Positions 1-11,696 of a stretch of 64,000 nt of DNA are shown here, in pieces. The DNA is from Paratinospora sagittata. Lineage: Eukaryota > Streptophyta > Magnoliopsida > Ranunculales > Menispermaceae. Within the stretch, counting starts at the first letter, position 1; each line of letters starts with the position of its first letter. Below the pieces are notes generated by a model. The model was given only the letters and a program-made list of their open reading frames with translations, did not search any database and was not told where the DNA came from. The stretch spans positions 9,571,729-9,635,728 of the forward strand of contig CM069600.1 of NCBI GenBank assembly GCA_035771175.1. The letters run 5' to 3'. The translations under genes were made by a program, and so were the position numbers.

Positions 1-339
1 TATATCATCCCGAGAAGGATCTGAGAACATGCAAAAGTAGATCCTGACGACGGTAAACATACCAAGATAGGTGTTAAATGCTCAAATTGCCAAACAATTT
101 CCACAATAAAAGTCAACCCCTCCCAGATTGGGGGCTCCACCTCACATCTCATTAGTGGAAAAAGATTTTGAGGACATTTCGTCGACGGATGCCATATGGG
201 AATATATAAGATTTTCCTTCATTGATAAAATCTTATACGCCCTACTTTCAAACAAGATACAAATTACACCAGAAAAGTCGTATGACAGGAAGAAAGACCC
301 ATACAATCATCTCTCACAATATAAGTCTTAGATGAAGCT

Positions 340-905
340 TATTGGCTTGACTAGGTGGGAACAAATCTTAAGTGGTTGTCGCGAACCTCTCCCAATGAAG
401 TTGACCGCGTGACAGATGATAAATCTTGAGAAGTCGTCGTTCCCTTTCTTCTAAAAATGTTGATCGCATGACAAAGAACAAACCTTAGGAGGTCATCGCA
501 AACTCCCTCAATGAAGTTGATCGCGCGACAGAGAACAAATCATAGGAGGTCGTCATGAACCTCCCCCAATGAAGTTGATCGCACGGCAAAGAATAAATCT
601 TAGGAGGTCGTCACGAACCTCCTTTAATGAAGTTGACCACGTGATGGACAATAAATCTTAAGAAGTCGTCATGCCCTTTCTTCTAAAAATGTTGATCGCG
701 CGACAAAGAACAAATCTTAAAATATCGTTGTGACTCTCTCCCAATAAAGTTGATCATGCGACGGATTACAAGTCTTGAAAGATCGTTGCACCCCCATTTT
801 CTGAAAAGTTGATTGTGCGACGGACGACTAATCTTAAAAGGTCGTCACACCCCCATTTTAAATAAGCTAACCGCACGACGAATGACAAGTCTTAAGAGGT
901 CATGG
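340..905 (+). repeat. Degenerate tandem array, unit ~60 bp
   Basis: About nine diverged copies run head to tail. Each has a core like ggaggtcgtcacgaacctcc followed by caatgaagttgatcgcg and then gac(a/g)gagaacaaatctta. Unit length and bases vary, so this is an old array. Function unknown. Confidence 0.8.
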
Positions 906-1189
906 AACAAATCCAACCATGTATGACACTACAAGCGAAACATTTCCTGGTGATTGGTTTGATCAAAGTTCTTCGAAGCTATCTAGAAAGATAAGTATTT
1001 TATTTCAAAAGCCAAAGTATTAAACTCTAAATTAACACTTTGTGTGTTACGATACATGACAATCACTTTGTGTGATAATTTGTAAAACAATATTTGTTGA
1101 ATCCTTGAGAAACGACAACTCCAACAAGTTAAAGTGATCACCTAATACAAAGAAGCAAGGAAGTAGCTTCGTTACCTTAGCCTCTACTC

Positions 1190-1690
1190 GCCTTGGTCAA
1201 ACGTGAGCTATACACGTATCAAATAGCAAAGGTCGTAAGCCCAACGTGAGCTGTACACACATCAAATAGCAGAGGCCACAAGCCAAATGTGGGCTATACA
1301 TGTATCAAATAGTATAGACCATAGGCCAAACAAGAGCTATACATGTATCAAATAGCAGAGGCCACATGCCAAATGTGAGTTGTATTCGCATCAAATAGCA
1401 TAGGCTATAGGCCAAACATGAGCTATACATATATCAAATAGCATAGGTCATAGGCCAAATGTGAGCTATACACACCAAATAACAAAAGCAACAGGCCAAG
1501 TATGATCTGTACATACCAAATAGCGAAGGCTACGGCCAAGTGTGAATTGTATACCTCGACTAGCAAAAGTTATGGCCGATTGCGTGCCACACACCCAAAG
1601 TAGCAAGAGTCTACGACCAGCTATGTGCACCACAAACTTAAAGAGGTAAAGGCTACAACCACTCGTGGGTTACGCACCATAAGGTAGCAA
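1190..1690 (+). repeat. Second degenerate tandem array, unit ~60 bp, different sequence
   Basis: About eight copies of a unit containing gtgagctatacacgtatcaa, atagcagaggcca and aggccaaa. The unit is unrelated to the array at 340-905. Copies decay further downstream to about 1,900. Confidence 0.75.
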
Positions 1691-2880
1691 AAGATTACAA
1701 CCACCCACAAACAAAAAGTCATGGTCGATCTCCTTCCAAAGGTTGTAGATGCTTACAGATGAAAGGGTATAACCAATCATCAACAAAAAATCAAAACCAC
1801 TGAAGAATGAAAGACTGCATCCAATTGTTTTCCAAATAATACAACCACGTCTAAACAAATAGCAACAACTGATCGTCCTTAGTAGGCAACAACCAATTAT
1901 CAAATTTCCAATGGGTCATGGAGGCTACGCACCCTAAAACAATAAAATGTTACAAGCCAGAAGACGTCACGTGCTTGGAACACCAGAAGTTCGGAGCCCG
2001 CAACCAATGATCTGTCCAAAACGAATCAATGTCGATGTAATGCAAGGTAAGAGAACACCTTATGGCGAACATACACCTCCACGAAGTAAGTAGGAGAACC
2101 AAAAAATAAGTTGCGAATCAAACAAGGTACATACTGCATTTTGTCCTTATGTCCTTGACAACTCCCTCTCGTATGTTGAGATATTACAACACACCAAAAG
2201 GGTTAGGAAAAACAACGATTGAGGAATGACAAGATTGGGGCTTGCAAAATGAACTCATGTGTTCGGTATGCAAGTAAGTTATATACGTTGCCAAGCCCAT
2301 AGAAAGTAACCTCGAGGAATATTCCCCTTACTTACAACTCTAGAATTAAAATAAAGTTTTCATCAAAATCAGACAAGCTCAAAATTTATCTCTTCTTTTT
2401 CACATTTGCCACTTTGTCCATCAAGAGGTTGCATAGTACGCCAAGTTTTATTCCATGAGATAGTGTGGCATGAATGTGTTGGCGTCGAACACCTCTTTCT
2501 GCATATCATCTGCCAAAGTCCAAAGCCTCAAACTCACATGAGGGTGTCGGAAACCGACAAACCAAACTATTTCAATAGCCAAACTAGAATTGTCTTGATT
2601 ACCACAAATGTAAAAACCGCAAGTACCAAACAAAGTTTATAAAAAGAAAAAAAAAAGATAGTTGCAAATAGTCAGGAGCTCGACGCTATGGAAGTAGAAG
2701 ATAAACAACAAAAATAATTTAGTTTAGGATGTTAATGCAATAACATCCAAAACAAAAAGAAAAAAAGAAAAAAAAAAGGGTAAGGGTTCGAGACAACTAG
2801 CACGACAAAAAGTTAAACATGTTAGGTCAACATGGAACAAGGTTGCAAAATAATTAAGTCATAAAAAAAGAAGGACCCCT

Positions 2881-2895
2881 CCCCCCCCCCCCCCC
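2881..2895 (+). repeat. Run of 15 C
   Basis: An uninterrupted 15-base C run (G run on the minus strand). It is prone to replication slippage and the length may be an assembly estimate. Confidence 0.9.
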
Positions 2896-2953
2896 GAGCT
2901 TTTTGTATGCTCATCTTTACTTTACACATACGTGTTTGAAAGTTAACAATATA

Positions 2954-3085
2954 TGTCACACCCCAGTACACAGCACACCGCAGTGTCTAGTACCCCAGGG
3001 ATGTGATGGGTACCTCATACAGAGCGTACCCCTCACATCCCGGGGGTACTAGACACTGCGGTATGCTGTGTACTGGGGTGTGACA
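2954..3085. repeat. 132-bp near-perfect palindrome at the LTR 5' end
   Basis: The arms at 2,954-3,006 and 3,033-3,085 pair over ~53 bp with two mismatches. A second inner stem, GGGTAC with GTACCC, lies in the loop. Both outer ends read TGTCACACCCC inward, so the LTR terminus itself is duplicated in inverted orientation. Confidence 0.9.
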
Positions 3086-4284
3086 AAAGGCCTCACGTAT
3101 GTGAACAGTGATTTGAAGAACTGAATTCCGGACGTTTCGATACTAAGATCGTGATTTTTGGATATGATTTGATATTTTTAGTAGCTACCGATATGATAAA
3201 TGATGATTCTCATGATAATTTATGGTTAATTTCAGTGTTTAAATTGAGAGCTTAAGGGCATGGATAAACGCTCTTGAGGAAGCAATGACGTTTATTGTTG
3301 CTCGATTTTAGAGGTTGGCTTAGAAACCCCGTGTAACCACTGTGAGTATAGTTTTCTTGATTTGGTTCTTGTATGACATTGTACGCATATAAAATGTTTG
3401 ATTGTATGCACGTTATATTTATATATAATGCATTGAGTTTTATGGAGCATGCAAACTGATTTTAGCAATTGGAGTTTGTAATGATGTCATTTCGTTAGGA
3501 ATTAGACCCGGACGAGGTTTTGCGAGTCCTCATTGTCAGTAGGTCTGTCCTAACAAGGGTTGCGATCCTTGAAATGACTGTGAATTGGGTAATGAGAGGT
3601 TATGGTTACCTTGTAACGGCCATACAAGGGTTCGACCCGCTCTCTTGCCTTGTGGAGGAGGGAGATTGTGCATTGTGTTATTGAAAACTCATGCAATTTA
3701 TGATGTTGACATGTATAATATATTCGTTGAATGATGCATGTGTTGAATAAGTGTTTGAAATGATTTTAAATGTCATATTTCTCTAAATGTATATAATTGT
3801 CATCTCAAGAACTATATTCACTGAGCTGTTGTTTGCTCACCCCATTACCTCCAATATTTCAGGTATTGAGTCGAAGGGAAAAGGAAAAATCCGTGAGTGA
3901 TAATCACGTGAGCCTTCGTCTGGTATGTATATGTATGCTTGGAGGAAATAGATTATATTTTTGTTATTTTGATATGTATAATTATCACACACTATATATA
4001 TGTAATATCACCTAGATGGGTTGTGTGGTAATATTATATGATGAAATGAGATGATCATAGATATTTATCAGGTGAGAATTTAATTTGTGGAATGAATGGA
4101 ATGATTATAGAGATCTATATTGGATTTGATTTGTGGTATATTAAAAAAAATTGCTGTAACTTTTGGGAATTATTGTGAGACTACGTGAAGGCTGACAGTG
4201 TATTGTATAATGTATATGGGTATGTACAGTGTATAGTACACTGTGCCGGTCATGACGTTAGCCTACGTCAGGGGCGTCGTGACA
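2954..4284 (+). mobile_element. Solo LTR, Ty3/gypsy-type, copy 1
   Basis: It begins TGTCACACCCC, ends GGGGCGTCGTGACA and is flanked on both sides by ATATA, a 5-bp target duplication that is low in complexity and so weak alone. Its last ~510 bp (from about 3,776) match 9,090-9,536, the second solo LTR of this family. The conserved stretch includes a TTTGCTCACC box before a TTTCAGGT box, an arrangement common in plant gypsy LTRs. No internal retroelement genes are present. Copy 1 is longer because it carries the 5' palindrome and about 0.7 kb that copy 2 lacks. Confidence 0.7.
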
Positions 4285-4635
4285 ATATATATGTTTGTTT
4301 TTCACATAGAAATAACAAGATCACATGATATTTCTCCTAAAAACCTTAACCAAGAAATGTGACATTCTTAGAACAAGTGGCTTGAAAAATGAGGGAAAAA
4401 CTTGACTAAGGGAGTTCAATCACGAGGCTAGGACATTGAAGAAAACAACTTTCGTGAGATGACTAAGTACATGAAACTTGATGTTATACGATTTAGGCAA
4501 GTCGTAAAGATTCTAACATCACTATGGAAAACATAAAACCAATGAGAACAAAGACTTGGTGAACAACTAAGTAGATCAACTCTCAAGTGATAAACTTCTT
4601 GAACTTTCACTTCAATACACTCATTAGGGGCTTAT

Positions 4636-5392
4636 TGTTACACTCAAAATTGAACTAATGCCATGCCCTAAACAAAGTCGTGCCAGAGATAAGAACAACA
4701 CCTTGGCGAAGGCTAAGTCACACTTTGCCTCGGCGAAGGCTGAAGCATAACATGCCTCGGCAAATGCTCAAGGACTCCCATGCCTTGGCCACCGCTAAGG
4801 CACCACTAGCCTCGATCGACCATGGCCGAGGCATCTTTCGTCTTGGCTATGGCCGAGGGCGCATTTTCAACTCCGACAAAGGGCTTCAAGGACGAAGTCC
4901 AATCAAACAAGGTTCTCTCCCAAACTCGATCTACGGAAACCATGAACTCGATCAAACCACATGCGAATCCCAATGCACACAATCACTAACCAAGTCCTGA
5001 TTAAGAAGAATATAAATCACTCCCACTGATGGAGAAAGACATTAAATGCAGAAACCACCCACCCGCAATTATAAAAAGGGGCTCATTCTACAGAAACAAG
5101 TATGCTCGAAAGCTCTAACTTTTTACACTTATCATTTTCTCTCCCTTAGAGACCAATTTAAGCATCCAAGTGTCTCCAGTGGCAGCCCTCGATGCCACCG
5201 TTGTTTTGCAGGTTGCTTGCACGCCTTGAATGAAAGAATGTGACCATGCGACAAAGATGAAATCAAGATCGAGGCGGATGACTTAACTCGCCTATCCAAG
5301 GAAGTTCTTATTATAACCAGGGATTAGACAAAAAGTGATCGTCTGGTCTCTCTTGACGAGGATGTCTGTATCGCCGCAAGCGAATAAAACAC
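4636..5392 (+). mobile_element. LTR-like region with promoter, Tat-like
   Basis: The region starts TGTTACACTC just after a purine-rich TTAGGGGCT tract and has a strong TATA box (TATAAAAAGG, 5,070-5,079). Before it lies a GC-rich stretch of short direct repeats built on gcctcggcgaaggct (about 4,690-4,860). U3 repeats, TATA box and then transcribed R/U5 is normal LTR architecture. The right end is a guess at the last CA before AT-rich DNA; no second LTR or target duplication confirms it. Confidence 0.4.
5070..5079 (+). promoter_or_regulatory. TATA box of the LTR-like region
   Basis: TATAAAAAGG in a GC-rich context, followed within ~35 bp by a likely transcription start zone. It would drive the retroelement, not a host gene. 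Confidence 0.45.
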
Positions 5393-5768
5393 TCATATTC
5401 AATAAAAATAAAAATATGGTTATAATTGTCATTATATTTTTTATAATTAAATAAATATAAATATATAATGGTACATGTAGTTTTAACTTTTTTCTGTTAG
5501 GCATGAAGGTGACATGAAGAGAGCTTCCAGAAAGGAAGGAAAAAAAGTGGCAAATAGGGCGTCGAAGCCCACCCCTCCTCTACCGTCACCTCGTAATTTG
5601 CAAGCAAAAGCTAGTGGCTAGGGGGGCGATGCCAATAAACTTGGCCTACATTCGTCCACATGTCTCTCATTGGAACTCCTGGCTTGTCTTTACAAATAAA
5701 TCAAGAAAATAATTACAAAAGAGTAATACATGAAAAGCTTAAAATAAAAACTCAAAACAATTAAACCA
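5393..5768. other. Intergenic, no recognisable feature
   Basis: An AT-rich part is followed by an unremarkable GC-richer patch around 5,530-5,690. I see no coding frame or repeat structure. Confidence 0.6.
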
Positions 5769-6046
5769 AAGGTGATGACGTGGCATGATCACTTTTGATT
5801 AGATTCTTTTGTTACTTAATATTTTAATTTAAAAAATATTTTAAAAACATTTTTTGTTAACTTTAAAAGTTATTAAATCTCCTATAATTATACATTAATG
5901 CATGACTCAAGGTAGTATAATAACTTTTAATGTTAATACTATTTTTTTTTATATTAACACTTACTTTTTTTAAATATTGTAATATTATATAATATACATA
6001 TATTTCAAAACATCTAAAAATGTTAGTGATCATGCCACATCACCCT
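5769..6046. mobile_element. MITE-like fold-back element, ~280 bp
   Basis: Terminal inverted repeats AAGGTGATGACGTGGCATGA on the left and AAGGGTGATGTGGCATGATC read from the right pair over ~25 bp. The interior is very AT-rich and partly self-complementary. No clear target duplication, so the superfamily is not assigned. Confidence 0.65.
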
Positions 6047-6404
6047 TAGTTTGTGATGTTGAGTTTTGTTTCAAGTTTAGTTTAAAAGGTCCTATATCAT
6101 TTTATTATTTTTTATTTTTAAAAAATTAGATTGTATTTAGTTTATGGTTGTTAAATGGAGATACAATTATTAAAAAATGAAAAAAATTAGAAAACTAGTT
6201 TTTATCATTTTTTGAAAACAAATTGTTTTTTGTGTAAAATTTTTAATCAAAAGTTGTTTTCGAATTCAACCAGCTAAATGAGGTTTTTTTTTTTTTTTTT
6301 GTTCTCAAAATTTCAAACAGAAAAAAATTATATTCAACACAATCGAACCAAATGAGGATTTAATTTTTTTAATTAAAGCTACATCTTAAAATTCTTTTAT
6401 ATTA

Positions 6405-6610
6405 TTTATTTATTTATTATTATCGGGATTTCGGCGACTAGGTAATGCCTTTCTTTCGCTAGCGACGAGACTAATCCACCTAAATTCGAAGTAAATGTCA
6501 GATGTCAAAACGGATACCTCTCCCAATAAAATTTTTTGCATTTACAAGAATTCAAAACTGAAACCTCTTAATTAAATAACCAGGCCCCTTCCACTCAAGC
6601 CAACCTCTTT
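6405..6610 (-). mobile_element. SINE-like element, minus strand
   Basis: On the minus strand it has a tRNA-like head (TTGGCTTGAGTGG, A-box-like), a body and an ATTAGTCTCG tail block that ends in an A/T-rich 3' tail. The same tail block recurs at 13,370 and 20,058, which supports a SINE family. Confidence 0.5.
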
Positions 6611-6842
6611 GGTAAAATTCTTTTATAATTATTGCTACTAAAGAAATACCATAACCTTTTAATAGAACTGAAAGGATAGAGATATTTTATTATTTAAGAA
6701 ATAAGAATAAAAATATAGAAATTAGACAATATATGAAAGAAATCCACTATAATAATCTACCTTAAATATCTAAATTAAGGTCATCTTACTATGTAGACTT
6801 TGGAAACTAGCTGATCACTATATATATATTAAGAATACGATC

Positions 6843-6866
6843 ACTATATATATATATATATATATA
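6843..6866. repeat. (AT)n microsatellite
   Basis: An uninterrupted alternating AT tract. Confidence 0.9.
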
Positions 6867-7820
6867 TTGCTTAACCCCTTATTTATCGTCACCCATTTTT
6901 TCTAACTAGTTATTTCAATTTTGTATTATTTATTTATATATATATATATATATTATCTAAAAGATGGACCAAAATTGCAATAGTACTCATTCTATTATCA
7001 CAACATATATATATCTAGCTCTTAATGTTAGCCCTGCAGATCTAAGATTTGATAATCGATGTAACGCCCTCGAAATCTTTTCATCTAGCTCATAATCCAT
7101 TTGTATTTTATTTAAACTCTATATGCTTATTTTGATATGTATGATTGTGTGTTTAATGTTAGATGTGTATTTGTTAATATGTTTTCATATAATTTAAAGT
7201 TGTTAATCAGTTATATGTGATTATTGCTTATAAAAAATATTATAATTAATGGTGTTATTATTTTTATTAATATCTCCGATGTGTAATATAAAAGCATTGT
7301 TATCATAATGAGATTATAATTAGGATTTATACTGCATTTCAAATATGGAAAATCTAAGTAAAGACAAAGACAGCCAACCATGCTTTTCCAAAACATTTTG
7401 TATATATCTTGATGTGGAAATGATTTTCTTCTCATAGTAAAATTGTGGCAGGTTAACTCTTTTAGCAGAGACCCTAAGATCACATACCCTCGTTGTCTCC
7501 TCTACCTAGCTTGCATGAGCGAGTTATATTAAAAAAATAAATAAAATCGTGACACTAATTAGAAATAAAATAAAAGAGAATCAATTAAAATAATTTAATT
7601 TATAAACATATGTTAGATAGGAAAAGTGACACGGCCTACTAAAATTTAATTATTATAATTAATATGGCTATATATGTAGTAGGCCATATTATTATTATAA
7701 TTAATATGGCCTACTAAAATTTAATTATTATAATTTATTACAATAATATTTGGATATTAATTGTAAAATGTAGTACAAATGATGTACTAAAAATATTTAT
7801 TGATTATATCATAAAAAAAA
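6867..7820. other. Intergenic AT-rich DNA
   Basis: No gene is seen. A ~36-bp direct duplication (ggcctactaaaatttaatta and following bases) occurs at about 7,633 and 7,709, separated by a partly inverted copy. Confidence 0.6.
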
Positions 7821-7998
7821 GTAGCTTGATACACGAAGCTCCCGCCTATGTGGGGTCCTGGGAAAGGTCAGACTACATTTGGGTCTATTATACATAGTTT
7901 TATCTTGATTCACAAGAGGTTGTCTCTATGGCTCAAACTCGTGACCACATGATCGCACTGCAGCAGTAATTATTGTTGTTGCGCCAAAGCTCCTCTTC
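7821..7998 (-). mobile_element. Au-type SINE, minus strand, nearly full length
   Basis: Read on the minus strand it starts with a tRNA-like head (GAGCTTTGGCGCAAC), has a B-box-like GTCACGAGTTTGAGC and continues through CCCAGGACCCCACATA to GCGGGAGCTTCGTG near the 3' end. This order is characteristic of the Au SINE family that is widespread in flowering plants. It is diverged. Confidence 0.75.
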
Positions 7999-7999
7999 T

Positions 8000-8640
8000 A
8001 CTGATTATACAATAAAAGTACTAAAAAAGATTTTAAAAAACACATTATAGAATACAAATTACAAAAAAAAATGGATGAAATAAATAAAAAAATATAATTC
8101 ATTAATTCAAAAAAGGTATGTCATAAAAAATTTACATAGAAAAAATGATTGATAAAATATTGAAAAGGTAATTCATTATTTTTCTTTTTAAGTGATGACA
8201 CAAAATTAGATCATACTTGCATGGAGATAGAGGAAATGATGACAACTTAATAAGGCCAAACAGTTAAGTACAATAGTAATGGACATGTAGAGCCTAGAGT
8301 GAGGACTATGCGAACCAATTATCATGATCCAACTCTCATTTTATTAATAAGAGGAGAAGATTAACTCCCACTAATATGCAGGGGGAAAATTAAACTCCTA
8401 ATAAAGCTCAAGTGAGAGGGTCGGATATACACCATTAGAGCTAGTCAATATCCGTAAAATAATTCTTTATATATATACATATATAATATAACTTGTATAG
8501 TCAATTAAAAAATATTTAAATTATAATAGAATGCTTTAAAGGAAGATATAAATGTTATACAACATTCACTTTTATTATATCAGATGAGAGACTTCAGAGA
8601 GCATAGTTTTAATACTATTATATATAGCGAACAATCGATG
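8000..8640. other. Intergenic AT-rich DNA
   Basis: No coding frame. A patch at about 8,330-8,460 with regular short purine-rich motifs may be another retroposon remnant, but I cannot assign it. Confidence 0.5.
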
Positions 8641-8644
8641 AGAA

Positions 8645-8998
8645 GCATATTTGATTAGAGACGGAGATGACGAGATTCTTGCTGCAGCTGCAAAAAAGTT
8701 GAAGTTATGGGTATCTGCTGATATAGCTGAGAGCACTGCAGTGAAGGAAGGGCTTCTATTGGCGATGGAAACTTGGTGCTTTTCTATTTGGGTAGAATCG
8801 AACGATTAATCTACTCAACTTGAAAGCGTCCTTCGTCCTGATTGGAGATAGATTCCTTAATCCAAGACATCAAAAGTATATCCTCTAATCACCTTGTCAG
8901 AGGCTTTTCTCATATTCCTAGATCATGCAACAATGTTGCGCGCTAACTTGCCAAACATGGATAGAAGAGGTTCTCCAGTGGCTTTCATAGACAGTTCT
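8645..8998 (+). pseudogene. RNase H-like (RVT_3) retroelement fragment, broken
   Basis: Forward frames contain DDEILAAAAKKLKLW, AESTAVKEGLLLAMETW and WVESND. After stops and frame changes come DSLIQDIKSISS and GFSHIPRSCNNVAR. These match the plant RVT_3 RNase H-like domain found at the C-terminus of many LINEs and in some stand-alone genes. Several in-frame stops show it is dead. The solo LTR at 8,999 was inserted at its 3' end. Whether the parent was a LINE or a host gene is open. Confidence 0.6.
8994..8998. repeat. Left 5-bp target site duplication
   Basis: GTTCT directly precedes the solo LTR and recurs directly after it at 9,537-9,541. Confidence 0.85.
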
Positions 8999-9536
8999 TG
9001 TAACATCCCGTAAATTTAATTAAATACATACGTTAACGTACACGTAGATTGAGATGTATAATACACGTATTTTATACTATAATGTATATAATTGCCATCT
9101 CAAGAACTATATTCACTGAGCTGTTGTTTGCTCACCCTATTTCCTCCAATATTTCAGGTATTGAGTCGAAGGGAAACGGAAACTCCGTGAGTGAGTCTGG
9201 TATGTGTATGTCTACTTGGAGGAAATAGCTTTTGTTATTTTGATATGTATAATTATCACACATTATAGATATATGTATTATCATCTAGATGGGATGTGTG
9301 GGCATATATTTATATTGGACGAGGAAATGATAATTTGATGTGTGAATGAATGGAATAGTTATGGGATTTGATTTGTGGTAATAGGAAAAAAATAATAATA
9401 ATATTCTGTACATTTTGGGAAGGTTTGTGAGAATACGTGAAGGCTGACAGTGTATTATATACTGTATATGGGTTTGTATAGTGTATAGTACGCTGTGCCG
9501 GTCATGACGTCAGCCTACGTCAGGGGCGTCGTGACA
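8999..9536 (+). mobile_element. Solo LTR, Ty3/gypsy-type, copy 2 (538 bp)
   Basis: It starts TGTAACATCCCG and ends GGCGTCGTGACA, flanked by perfect GTTCT duplications. The last ~450 bp match 3,776-4,284. It lacks the 132-bp palindrome and the ~0.7-kb segment of copy 1. A single LTR with a clean duplication implies recombination between the two LTRs of a former full element. Confidence 0.85.
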
Positions 9537-9541
9537 GTTCT

Positions 9542-10530
9542 CATGATAAAAAATATATAAAAAAAATTCTTAGTGGTGAGAGAATTTAATCATGATTTTT
9601 TAATATAAATGAGAAATGCTTTTACTCACTCAATTGATTCAAAGAAAATAAATAAATAATAATAATAAAAAAGAAAAGTTTCATTGAATATAGACATAAA
9701 TAAAGTCAATGTATGATATATTAGAAACTTCCTCGTCTCGATTGGTGACTTTCTTGAAACCTTTGTCGTTTCATGGATATATAATTCACGTTATTATGTA
9801 TTGTAAATATATAATTAAACCCAATATGTAATATATATTGCAACATGAAATAAGGAAACTAATAAGAATGTATTCTCATGAAAGCATGCAACTTTAATTC
9901 CTAAATTAAATATTCCAAATTAATGAACTCCTAATTCTATTATTCTATATATAGTTATAGCAATTAATCCTCCACAGATATGTAATTGTAGCATCATGTT
10001 AACCGTATATGATCCACCCCTTGAAAGAATTAAAATTAATTACTATGAGCAGCTTTTCCTAGTACACCACAACCGTACCATTTCGTTTCTTAATTAAATA
10101 TTAAAAAATGATAAATACATTAAAATGTATACATCAATTGCTACAAATTTGATGTAGAAGCTTTCTGCATCATATTTTTATTTATTGATAATTGTGTTGT
10201 TTAGATGAATTTATATTATAAAGTTGATGTGACATTAATTTGTAGCAAATAGTGTGAGATTTTTAATCTTTTTAGCATTGCTCTTAAATATTACTTTGAT
10301 CATCCACTTAAAATGCTTAATAATTAATTATTTCATCATATGAGAATGATAATTGAGGTTTGTTTAATGTCCTTATAATTGATCTAGTACAAAAATAGAA
10401 AATTAAGAAATGAAAAAGGTACAATAATATTATTTATTTAAGCTAATTAATTAATCCCATGAGGAAAAAAAAAGTTAGAAATTAGATATAACTTGCATGT
10501 CTAAATGGAAAGGCCAATTAGATATATATG

Positions 10531-10561
<31 letters not shown>

Positions 10562-10747
10562 TTAAACTATATACACACATAATCTAGGGAATGGCAAAAA
10601 GGAAGATAAAAACAGAAGAACAACAAAGAACTATGGGAAGACACTACAAAAACATAGATGATCTCTCCCGCAATGGATGTCTGCTACTACTCTTAATTAT
10701 TATTCGCTAGCTATAGCAAGAATATATATATTTCTTCATATTAATTT
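9542..10747. other. Intergenic AT-rich DNA downstream of the DUF761 gene
   Basis: No gene is seen. Contains an (AT)n microsatellite at 10,536-10,561. The part next to 10,748 probably holds the 3' UTR of the DUF4408/DUF761 gene. Confidence 0.55.
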
Positions 10748-11659
10748 TCACCCAATAAGCAATACTTCTTGATCTCTAGCTTGAAGCCTAATTTCTCTGT
10801 TGAATTTCTGAATAAACTCCTCAACTCTCTTGTTCAGCTCCTCAACACTCATGCTAGAGAACTTATCGTCATCACAGCTCTCTATTATCTCCTCCTCTTC
10901 TGATGATGATCCCTTATTAATCATCTCCATCTTTTCGGTCTTCGAGCGACAAAGAACTAATCTCTTATCTTGATCATCATTATTTGACATCACTACTTTC
11001 TCTGAATTCGAATGATCGAATCTACCTTGGATACCACTAATACTGTTTTTCTGCTCATTTGGAATAACATTATTAACTTGATCATCAACAGCACGATCAG
11101 TACTTCTAGTAGTAGTAGTACTTCTACTCATGAGCTGATGATCAGGTAGTGGTATAACTGCATTTTCTTGCATGAGCTGCTCTTGATGATGATGATGAGC
11201 TTGATCTTTACTAACTTTATGGTGAGAATGATGACTTGATGATGATCTAGCAATTGGTCTAGTAGTACTGTTCATCATCGAAAGGTCTTCATGGAGATCA
11301 TCACCATGTTTTTTCTTATTCATCTTGATCTGATAATGATGATCATGATGATCATCACCATTAGAAGAAGAAGAAAATGCACCCGAATCGGCAGCAACGA
11401 CGACGATGATGGCGTTGGATACGAAGAACCAAAACTTGGTGTCTTTGAGGAGGGTGGAAGGAGGGACATGGGAGAGAGTTAAGAAGATGGCTAAAAGAGA
11501 GATGAAGAAAAAGGTAGATGAAAGGGAGATTAAGTAGTGGGCTTTTGGTTTTTTGTTGATGATAATTGGGTTTTCTATGTAGTAATTGGGTTGCTGCTGA
11601 TGATGAGTTGATTTCAAGAGATTCATGAGTTGGTGTCGGTGATGATGTTTCTCAGTCAT
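10748..11659 (-). CDS. DUF4408 and DUF761 domain protein
   Basis: A 303-residue, single-exon plant protein. The His/Gln-rich N-terminus (residues 1-25) is followed by a DUF4408-like segment with two hydrophobic, probably membrane-spanning helices at about 42-64 and 75-92. The middle (95-260) is low-complexity, rich in His, Ser, Asp and Thr, and likely disordered. A DUF761 (cotton fibre expressed protein) motif forms the C-terminus, with SMSVEELNKRVEEFIQKFNR at about 268-287. Order and length fit the family, whose biochemical role is unknown; relatives are linked to growth and stress responses. The start codon is the first ATG, about 165 bp downstream of a TATA box. The frame is intact. A pyrimidine repeat lies in the 5' leader. 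Confidence 0.9.
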   Translation of the reverse strand: MTEKHHHRHQLMNLLKSTHHQQQPNYYIENPIIINKKPKAHYLISLSSTFFFISLLAIFLTLSHVPPSTLLKDTKFWFFVSNAIIVVVAADSGAFSSSSNGDDHHDHHYQIKMNKKKHGDDLHEDLSMMNSTTRPIARSSSSHHSHHKVSKDQAHHHHQEQLMQENAVIPLPDHQLMSRSTTTTRSTDRAVDDQVNNVIPNEQKNSISGIQGRFDHSNSEKVVMSNNDDQDKRLVLCRSKTEKMEMINKGSSSEEEEIIESCDDDKFSSMSVEELNKRVEEFIQKFNREIRLQARDQEVLLIG

Positions 11660-11696
11660 TTTTTATTTTTATTTTTTTCTCTTTTCTTTTGAGTGA

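Larger units (their letters stand above)
1..2953 (+). mobile_element. Probable 3' non-coding part of an old Tat-like LTR retrotransposon
   Basis: No coding region is convincing here; all frames are short and broken. The stretch carries two blocks of degenerate ~60-bp tandem repeats and leads into an LTR-like region at about 4,636-5,392. Tat-lineage Ty3/gypsy elements are known for long tandem-repeat regions between the coding part and the 3' LTR, so I infer this origin. A solo LTR of another family interrupts the join at 2,954-4,284. Orientation is inferred from the LTR promoter on the plus strand. Confidence 0.35.

Noticed and set aside
128..331. A 67-codon plus-strand frame
   Set aside because: No domain, biased composition and a position inside a decayed retroelement; expected by chance.
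340..1690. CRISPR-like spacing of ~60-bp repeats
   Set aside because: Repeats are degenerate with no distinct spacers, and the DNA is plant nuclear.
4680..5000. A 106-codon frame rich in Arg and Pro
   Set aside because: It translates the short direct repeats of the LTR U3 region; composition follows the repeat, not a protein family.
7977..7998. tRNA gene heads in SINEs (also at 19,600, 19,940 and 27,555)
   Set aside because: They contain A/B-box-like motifs but lack a complete cloverleaf and acceptor stem; they belong to SINEs.
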